Shown here: one piece after another, positions 56,260-64,000 of the stretch | How positions within the stretch are numbered: the first letter of the stretch is position 1 | Layout: the number at the start of each line of letters is the position of its first letter | Assembly (NCBI GenBank): GCA_030407085.1 | Contig: CM059584.1 | Span: 2,227,501 to 2,291,500, forward strand | From: Trichopria drosophilae | Taxonomy: Eukaryota > Arthropoda > Insecta > Hymenoptera > Diapriidae | Length of the DNA: 64,000 nt | Direction: 5' to 3' | Translations under genes and position numbers: made by a program | The notes under the pieces: generated by a model | Seen by the model: the letters and a program-made list of their open reading frames with translations, nothing else | The model's database searches: none | What the model was told of the DNA's origin: nothing

Positions 56260-56720
56260 TAAAATATTGATATTGATATTGATATTTATTGTGCACATAC
56301 AGTAATACAATGTAGTACATTGTCATACATTAATTCTAACTATATATGATTATTATAACACATAAATAATATTTCCAGTATGCAATTTAATTGCGTGTAC
56401 GTTAGCAATTTAGATAAATTTTTTGCAAAATTTATAGGATGCTTGAGCTTAGCACGTCTGCATCCAGATGTTATATCATTATATTGTAAAATAGTTTTCG
56501 ATGATGTTCTTGTGCTTGTGAAGTTCAGTGTTATCCCGTAAAAAACTTCCATATATCAGGTTTATTTAGTATCCAGCTTTTGTTTGCTTTGTCTTTAGAT
56601 CTTAACTGTCTTATTTTGGTTTTGCCTATCTTATTGTAAATATACATGTTAACATTTTGAAGATAAAGGGGCAATCGTTCAAAAATGTTGTATTTAAGGA
56701 ATAATAGACTTTTCAAAATA
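56260..56720 (-). mobile_element. LINE 3' fragment
   Basis: On the minus strand two short frames (FLKYNIFERLPLYLQN and CRRAKLKHPINFAKNL) resemble the end of LINE ORF2 and are followed by TGTGCACAATAAATATCAAT with repeated ATCAAT units, a LINE-type tail. Confidence 0.5.
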
Positions 56721-56816
56721 ATATAGTCTAATAAATAGTTCTTGGAATTTATTCAAGAATAAACTGATAGTTTAAACTGAAACATTTTTGAAAAGTCCAA
56801 CAATTAAAACAAATGT

Positions 56817-57557
56817 ACACTGTAAAAGATGTTGATGTAAATTTACCACGAAAACCCGTAGGACACAAAAATACCACTGGTAATCACAGGAAATTTACCA
56901 AAAGTTGGTAAAATATAACCTATCGGTGTAAAATTATCTTGGAGCAATGTAATTTTAATACAAGATTAGGGGAATTTTACACCAGTCACGTTATTTTTAC
57001 ACTGACTGCACTGTGACATCGCACTAAACTATTGGGAGTTTACATAATTGCTGTAATATTACAATATTTTATTTTTCCATTTTAATGTAAATTTACCACG
57101 ATTATCAGTGGTATTTTTGTGTCCAATGATTTTTGTGGGAAAATTACACTTTTATTGTAATATTACTATGTTTATGGTAAAAATCCTCGAGAAATTACAA
57201 CAAATCTGTAACTACAGTAGACGCTCGATATAAGAACCATCGCTATAAGAACCGATCGGTATAAGAACACTTTTTTTATCATTACAGTGCCTATGAACAT
57301 TCGAGATGTATCCCCTCCATACACTTTTTACTGGTATGAACCGTTCCGCCCATCGTCGAGTCCACCTATCATACATACATACATACAAGAGAAGGGGAAG
57401 CATCAATTCCCCTCCAATGGTTCTTATATCGGCGATTGGCGGGGAAGCTCGGAACGGACATAGTTCTTATATCGAGGGTCTACTGTACACTACAAAAATC
57501 GTTGGAAATGATTACATTAATGCAATGTAGTTTTATTTGACACTTTTTTCAGTGTAG
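56817..57557. mobile_element. MITE-like element(s), ACACTGTAAAA ... TTTTTTCAGTGTAGT, with nested MITE
   Basis: Outer ends ACACTGTAAAAGA and TTTTTTCAGTGTAG face each other. The interior has repeated GTAAATTTACCACG words in both senses. A pogo-type MITE sits at 57215-57485, and just after it CACTACAAAAATCGTTGG starts what could be a separate small element. Confidence 0.55.
57215..57485. mobile_element. pogo-type MITE (CAGTAGACGCTCGATATAAG)
   Basis: Ends CAGTAGACGCTCGATATAAG and TTATATCGAGGGTCTACTG, TA on both sides; interior has repeated GGTTCTTATA-type words. Confidence 0.88.
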
Positions 57558-57708
57558 TCCTCAAAAAATTCTAAAAAAATCAGCATACTTTCGATTGTAA
57601 AAACTTAAAAAATTATTCTAAAAGTCTATGAAAGTCTGTATAAAATAAAAAATTAGTTATGCAACACCGTCATAAACTACATTTAGACTTGAATGTTTAT
57701 AAAATTTC

Positions 57709-57910
57709 TTAAGGGGGTTCTGAAGTGATTACCGTCGGTAAGGTAGGAAATAAGTGATTTTTATTGATTTCCGAAAATTCTCGGTCAGTTCTCAATTAAT
57801 TCCTTTGGTATCTTCTATGAAACTTGGTATCTTCGATTCAGTCATTTATTATTTACGGTTTTTAGTGAAAATTCCTACCTTATCCGTCGGGCACTTTAGA
57901 ACCCTCTTAA
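57709..57910. mobile_element. foldback element, second copy of the 28418 family
   Basis: Ends TTAAGGGGGTTCTGAAGTG and CACTTTAGAACCCTCTTAA; shares TTTTAGTGAAAATTCCTA with the first copy. Confidence 0.82.
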
Positions 57911-58251
57911 TTTGAATATTTTAGGTTAAGAATTGACTTTATCAACGGAGCAGCATTTTCAACACCTTAACTTTCGCCCAATTCTGAACAGATTTCATTA
58001 CAATTTGTTGGACATTTTTCAAAAATTATCCTAAAATGTATTTAGTCTTATAAAAATATTTACTTTCTGTTTAATTTGAATATTTTAGGTTAGGAATTGA
58101 CGTTATCAACCCAGTGGTATCCTCTCAGAGGTTTTCTAATCTGATCCTGCGATAAAGTAGAAATTACTTCCAAAAACGACTGTAAAAATTTTTCAATATA
58201 AGGCTATGGGTTGGCCTTTAAACAATGTTAGTTCTAAAGGATTGTTGCAAA

Positions 58252-58592
58252 ATGCAAATGAAAGTCCTTGAAGCTGTACGAAAAAATCCTATTAAACAAA
58301 ATAACTCAGACAAGTGTGTACTAAAACAATGGAGCGATTTAGATGAATTTCACTTTCCGATTATGAGTATGTCAATAAAGATTAATAGTCGAATACACTA
58401 ACATTCCACTCAAGAAACTAATGATATCATAAAAAATGATACATTTGTTAATTAATTGCATTTGTCTCACAGAACGTCTGGCTGATAAAAATATGTTTGA
58501 AGCAATAAATGAAGAAAAAACGCTTTACAAAAGAAAAATAATGATGTACTTGACACTTCAAAAAATGACTGTCCTCTTGCCGAAAACAAAAG
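58252..58592 (+). pseudogene. two exons resembling the DUF4806 domain, partial
   Basis: Open stretch ending at 58366 (QWSDLDEFHFPIM, donor A|GTATGT) joins in phase with 58473-58592 (RLADKNMFEAINEEKTLYKR, then KIMMYLTLQKM, donor G|GTATTT). Together they look like the start of DUF4806, a domain common in insect small proteins of mobile-element association. Upstream and downstream parts are missing. Both the family match and the status are tentative. Confidence 0.35.
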
Positions 58593-58599
58593 GTATTTT

Positions 58600-59440
58600 T
58601 CATTTGTTATAATTTTGTAAAAACTTTAGTTCATTAATAAAAAAATAAATATCCTTGAAAACTAGTTTTCTTCTTTCTTTTTCCTGCAATAAATGTTTGG
58701 TATTCTTTGTAAATTTTAAGGAATTCAATTGTTAATTTTTTAAACAAATTCATCTAAAATTATTCAAAACGTTATTGTTGATTTTAATTATTTTTGGCAT
58801 AATGATGGCTATAAATTGTTCTAGTTTTAAATAAAAATAGTTATTTAACTAATACTAGAAACCTAAACAAAAGTTTTGAACGTTTCGATACTAAATAGTG
58901 TATTATTGCTTGTTATTAAACCTTAAGACTTTTCGACATGACAGTAATGAATAATTTCTACTGTAAGTTGATAATAATGATAACAGGACAAGAAAAATGA
59001 CTTTGATTTAGACTAAAATAGTATCGATGTGTACGATCATTGTATGCATCAATAATAATGAAAGTTTTTCTACCATTCTGACGTTGATGACATGGATTGC
59101 TGCAGCGTTTAAAAACCATATTTTTCTCAAACCATGTGACGTGAAATGCTTGAAATTAGTGTAGAAAAGTAAATTTTGAAAAGTGAGCACACAACCTACT
59201 TCGTCAGTGTCGACACGGACATAAATAACGATTATTACACAAAATTAAAGAATCCCACTGCACACTTTCACGTGAAACAAACGAACTCGGCAACAAATTG
59301 CACCTAGCCTGTAACTATAATCGAACCTCAAGACTTTCATTGACCGACCTTTCGACGAATGATCGCCGATGATCGTCCTGCCAATTCCAATAAAAAACAT
59401 CTTGGCCGTTGACACTCGCATCATTTTGAAACGCACTTGA
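58600..59440. other. AT-rich intergenic DNA
   Basis: No element or gene recognised. An open minus frame reaches in from 59542 (see next entry). Confidence 0.4.
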
Positions 59441-60060
59441 ACGTTGCACAATTAAATTACGAATCTTTTCCCTCGGCGGGGTTTCGCCATGCAAAAAGGC
59501 CGGCAACTTTCTGACGTGTGGAAATCGCGAAAAGTCGTCCAAAAGTTATCCAATTATCGTTGCGCGGTGGCTTTTACGCAATCCCGCCCCCTTTTCGACT
59601 TTCCCGGCAAAAACGAAAACAAAAACCGAACGCACCCGCGGGGAGGTTACCGGAAACGCGCGTTCCTAAATTCCTGCTTAAAAAAAACAAAATGGACGTA
59701 CATTTTTTTCGCCTGTGTCGCATGGGGGATGTTTGCTTTTTTCTTCCTTCGTCTTCGCCGTAATTGGAATTAATAAAATAGTCGACTATCCGAAGAACGC
59801 GGGGAATCCGGCGACACTTGTTTTAATTCGCGCCACCGCCACCGACGCGCGCCGTCGAGCGATCTCGTGTCCGCGCTCCGACTGAATTAGCACGAGCCGC
59901 CGTGGGCTTCTGCTCCGCGCGCTTCTAGCTTCACCTTGCTTCGCCATAGCATTCGCAAGTCCCCCCAACTTGCCCCTTGCCCCAAAGCCGCACTTTCGTT
60001 CCTCCCCCCGAGGCGATTTCCTCACTTCGATCCTAGACTTGCGTTAGGTCGGGGATTCGT
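59315..60060. promoter_or_regulatory. CpG-rich block, possible promoter
   Basis: About 600 bases with high CpG content (GCGCCACCGCCACCGACGCG, CTCCGCGCGCTTCTAGC). Open frames exist on both strands, including a minus frame 59542-59315 (MDDFSRFPHVRKLPAFLHGE...), but none has a recognisable domain. It could be the upstream promoter and leader exon of the MTUS-like gene (minus) or of a gene to the right. Confidence 0.4.
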
Positions 60061-63000
60061 GGACGAGACATGACTCAAGATTCTCAAGTCGCGTGCGTTC
60101 AGCCTGTTTTCTTAGTCTTTTTTTTTTTTATTTCGAGTTGTTTTGACTGTTACGAGACTCGACAAACTTTGCGAGTATCTCTTCATTGATCCATGATCAT
60201 GCAATGTTCGCGATCAGTCGTTACATAAGTTTTTAAATAAGTATTTACATATTCGTATCCTTTAGGTGCACCTGTGTATTATAAGGGTTCCTAAAGTCAT
60301 TCATCCCCAAACGTCAACATCCAATTCTCCCTTCAATATCTAGTGATATTTTTATAGTTCGTGACCCATCCATACGTTATGTACATACATACACGCTACG
60401 TTTGTCTAATATTTGTTAACTTTAGGACCACCTGTGTATTATTACTAGCGTTCCCATGGTAATTCCCTAGATATAAGCTCTGGCTAGGTATAACTTTGGG
60501 AATACCCGCGTATTATTACGAGTGTTCCCAAAGTCTTTAATTCGAACCATGGTGTCCAAAATTCTGTTTAAATCCCCAATACATACCCCAATCGTACATA
60601 TCGAACAGTTTCTATAATTTCTAGTGACATTTGTATGGTTCATAACTCGTTCATACACGTATTTATAGCGAGTCACATTATAATGCTGATTGCTTCAGTT
60701 AACGAACAAATATACGACGCGATTGGTCGTATCGGTCTCGAACCATATAAATATCACTAGATATAAATCATTATTAAACCACCATAAAATAGGAAGAAAA
60801 TAGTTACTAGGTCGAATGTGTATGAAATTCCTGTGCAAAACGAACGAGCCTATACAACAATCATCCGGAACAGTCTCAAACTATATGCACGTCGACAATA
60901 GCGATTGTTTCCTTCCGGATTCATGATTCACGGCGTATTTACCAAAAATATAGTTCATGATTGATCCGGGCGAATTGGTCATTAAACAAGCGAGTTTTGT
61001 CTGAATATCAAACCATGCACCTGAAGACAAAATGAAGGAATACTGTCAGCAGGTGATTATACGTTATTGATGTCTATTATGCCTCCTGAGCTTTGCAACA
61101 ATTAAGTCAAATGTTCTATTTCTGTTTATGTTTAACCCCAGAAGCTAATATTAATTCCAAAGCGAAAGCGAAACAACTACAAACATTTCGACAAACTGAT
61201 AATTAAATTTCAGTTTTAAAATATAATTCTGTTGCAGCTCATTAGAAACTTGAGGTTTTGTCGGATTCAATTTAACGGTAGTACGGAGCCAATAAACCAT
61301 CAAGCTGGGAAGTACCGTGAGAAGTTATTAGTGTTTAAATGAATGTTAGCATAAGGCGTAACGGTATTATTGTAAAACATCTAATACACAACTTGCATCC
61401 ATTACTAAGTTATCGATATAAACAAGAAGACAAATAAAGACATATTTGAAACTAGGATAAAAGTCTACGCATGGATGGTAAATGAGGTATTAATCATTTC
61501 TTACTTGAACTCAAATAAGATTTCTCAAATGCGAATAACGAACGTGACTGGACAAACATGAACGAGAAGTAGGCGAGACGATTTGGCACTTCGACTAATG
61601 TCGCTTTGATGTTTCTAAGCGACCGTGCCTAAGCGCCGTGAAGAGCATTTACGCACCTCGACTGTCGTCGGATGGTAAGCTTCGAATAACAATTGCTGAA
61701 CTCAAAGACTTTCTTGTTTAAAGTCTATGACTAGATTTATCGATTTTGATGTTATCATTCGCCAAAAATATAATGTTACTTTGTACATGGAATGTAACGC
61801 ACACCTATGAGCGGCAAAACATGTTGGATGATGGCCGTTTAACGCTTAAATCACTCATGAGAGCTTACAATTAAAAAGTAGAAACATATGTGTGACATTA
61901 AGGTCTATAAATTTCACAAACGCCTCGAGTTTCCTAAAAAAGGATTTCACGCAATATGTGTAAATACGCAATAAAAAATAATAGAAAGTTGCATTTAACA
62001 GCGATGCAACGGATCCGCGCTACACTTCAATTATTCGATTGCACAGATTGTGGGTTCTTCGCGTATGTAAATCGTAATTAAAAAGGAATTTTCTGCAAAT
62101 CCGCTGCAATTTTCTAAAAAAAAAAGGAACAGGAAGAGTACGAAGAGAGAATGATATAGATGTGTAATTATTATTTAATTACAAATGTGCGTGAGCGCGT
62201 TACCGAGTCTTGGAGAATGGTTATTTCAAGGCATCGTGCTTCACATAAACGGACTTCCTATTTGCAAACAGGCACTAGCCTCAGTATGAATTAGACCACC
62301 ACGGAATCGTTCTATCAAAAGAAATTAATCGCCATGTGGGACTATTTTCGTACTAGTTTAATACCAAACGTTTTCGCTGGCAACCCGAAATCGTTTTTGC
62401 ATCTGAGAATTTATTCTGAAACGTCGTCGTTAAATGCAATTGATGTATTTTGGTTCTGATGCTAAAAAACGATTCATGTGTACCGGGTGTGTTATGATGG
62501 AGATAAATTTCACGGAGAGATGTCTTTGAGGTCATAATACATTTGGTATGTTATGGTTACTTTCAGAACTTTAGATACAGGAAACCTGTAGGATGGAAAA
62601 CTGCATCTAGACGAGTACAGAGAGTAGAAGTTAGCCTTTTCCGTACCCTTAACGTACCAGAAACTCACTAAATCACATCACCCTCCAGCTCTTCAACCTT
62701 CGGAGACTTCGTCTTGGAGATATTTGATGGTACACAAAGTTTTCTGGATAAAAGAATTAAAAATACTCAGAAGATTCCAGATATTCCAGCGATATTGCTT
62801 AACAACAGTAGAGGAGAAAGGATGGGGTTAGTTCAAATAGCTTGAGGCAAACGTGCAGTAGATGTTCAGGAGAGTGGACTATAGTACTTATCCGATGAAA
62901 CAATCTGTAGATTAAAAAGAAACACGCGACCTATTCTCAATTATATATCACAATTCAAATGTACTAGAAGAGTTTTTTCATAGAAGCTACTAATTTGCCC

Positions 63001-64000
63001 ACCTGTGGGCGCTAATGTAATTTTTATAAATTGTGTTTAAATGACATAATGAAATGGGTCAAAGTTACAACATTGAAATACTCAATTATATTAAAACGTA
63101 GTGGTTCGCTGAAACGCTCAGGAAAATTCAGAATGAAATATAGCTGTGTTAACCTTCATCGCGTCTCTCCCACTAAACGAACCCATGAGCACGTGTCAGA
63201 CACGCGTAGGAAATCACCCCACCGACGCTCCCGAATAAATGCGTCGATAACAAATCTCCTTAAAGCCGGAGATCGAATGTCACTGGAATGCCATCATAGC
63301 ATATACGGGCCTCCAGATCATGGCGTTAAAAGGCAACGAGCCTCGACAGGTGATAAGCGAGAGGTTGCCCCATGCACCGCGACCGGTTCGTGGCTTGTGC
63401 CCGAGACGGTTCGACCCTCGGGCGTCACGAAACATTTCCTCCGGCGTTTTATTTCGTCAAAATGCAAGTGTCGTAACGATGATGTTAATTATAAACACTT
63501 TATGATTGATAAATAACAATTCTGGAGGATGCATAATCTAAAAGTATGTTCAGAGATTATCGAGTTCTGTATTTATTAATTTCCTCATTCCATCTTACGG
63601 GGGTTGTATTACATATTGCTGCAGCAGCATTATCAAAGAACTTACAATCGTTATTGAGAAAATACAATTGCTTGCAGCCATTTCATGCGTGACCTGGTGA
63701 ATTACTTCAGAAGTTTGCGAATACTCTCAAAAGGGATGAAGTTGGATGTCTTCAAGGATTTGTAACTTTTTATCAATAACTCTGGCAATTAATTCCTACC
63801 AAATTTGATCATTATTGGGTAGTAACCAATTGATTCAACTTGAAGAATTATTTGAATTGTCTTGGTAATACCATCTAAGATCGTTAGAGTTGATAAAGCG
63901 TTGACTAGGTCATACTTGTTACCTCCTTCGAAGAACTTGGACTTCCATCAGAGATAAAGACCAGTGATCATGAAACATCGGCTTAGAAATCTTGTATCAG
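60061..64000. other. mostly single-copy DNA, no gene recognised
   Basis: Fewer repeats and a more even base composition than the rest of the window. 60250-60670 has a loose duplication of CACCTGTGTATTATTA-GTTCCC and TCTAGTGATATTT words. 63150-63480 is CpG-rich (GCACCGCGACCGGTTCGTGG) and open on the plus strand, without a recognised domain. This could be intron or flank of a gene beyond the right edge. Confidence 0.4.

Noticed and set aside
62669..62745. Minus-strand piece after a good acceptor, reading PSNISKTKSPKVEELEGDVI then stop
   Set aside because: Could be a last exon of an unseen gene, but it is short, isolated and has no upstream partner that I can identify.
63031..63516. 161-codon plus frame
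   Set aside because: No domain, mixed composition and a first third of AT-rich DNA; not enough to call a gene.
1..64000. CRISPR array, operons or bacterial-type systems
   Set aside because: The repeats are MITEs, palindromes and satellites; genes are spliced eukaryotic genes.

Overview
The window looks like nuclear DNA of an insect. It is AT-rich, its genes have short exons with GT-AG introns from about 80 bases to several kilobases, and it is packed with miniature inverted-repeat elements, LINE and LTR retrotransposon pieces and a satellite. Four protein genes can be read with good support: a type II activin/TGF-beta receptor kinase (punt-like), cytosolic malate dehydrogenase, an RNF8-type FHA/RING ubiquitin ligase and a coiled-coil protein ending like the MTUS/ATIP family. 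To my knowledge RNF8 is absent from Drosophila, so a non-dipteran such as a hymenopteran is my best guess, but the species cannot be named from this sequence.

Layout. 1-3039: 5' part of a Ty3/gypsy LTR retrotransposon on the minus strand, with a single open gag-protease-RT frame that leaves the window at base 1. 3992-5396: a chain of six phase-compatible exons for an unknown acidic-to-basic protein; two of its donors read AT instead of GT. 5400-7830: ORF1 of a non-LTR element, frameshifted and split by an 847-base palindromic insertion. 7830-13400: AT-rich DNA with a dispersed 285-base duplication and nested MITEs. 13425-16642: punt-like receptor with a TATA/Inr promoter upstream and nearly all of its coding sequence in one exon. 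16740-18560: array of ATGGCGG-bearing units of roughly 110 bases. 19376-27591: malate dehydrogenase (minus); its first coding exon appears to hold only the ATG. 28.2-32.4 kb: dense nest of foldback elements. 32684-41551: RNF8-like gene (plus), with a 7.1-kb first intron filled by repeats and LINE RT pieces. 42742-55854: MTUS-like coiled-coil gene (minus), convergent with RNF8. 52112-53030: 159-bp satellite in that gene's first intron. 58.2-58.6 kb: two small exons resembling DUF4806. 59.4-60.06 kb: CpG-rich possible promoter. 60-64 kb: mostly single-copy-looking DNA without a recognisable gene.

The genes are ordinary housekeeping or signalling genes and form no operon-like system. The striking content is the mobile layer. 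(i) Eleven elements of about 200-350 bp begin CAGTRG or a close variant and sit between TA dinucleotides, as pogo/Tigger-type MITEs do, but they fall into several sequence families. (ii) Five elements are bounded by TTAA plus CCC-type inverted ends, as piggyBac-type elements are; three of these, and a sixth degraded one, carry units with ATGGCGGATCC and TCGTAATCAGCGACCCC motifs. (iii) Several long palindromes occur, up to 1.46 kb. The ATGGCGG core resembles the YY1/Pleiohomeotic site. It recurs dozens of times, and this is the most interesting unexplained pattern here.
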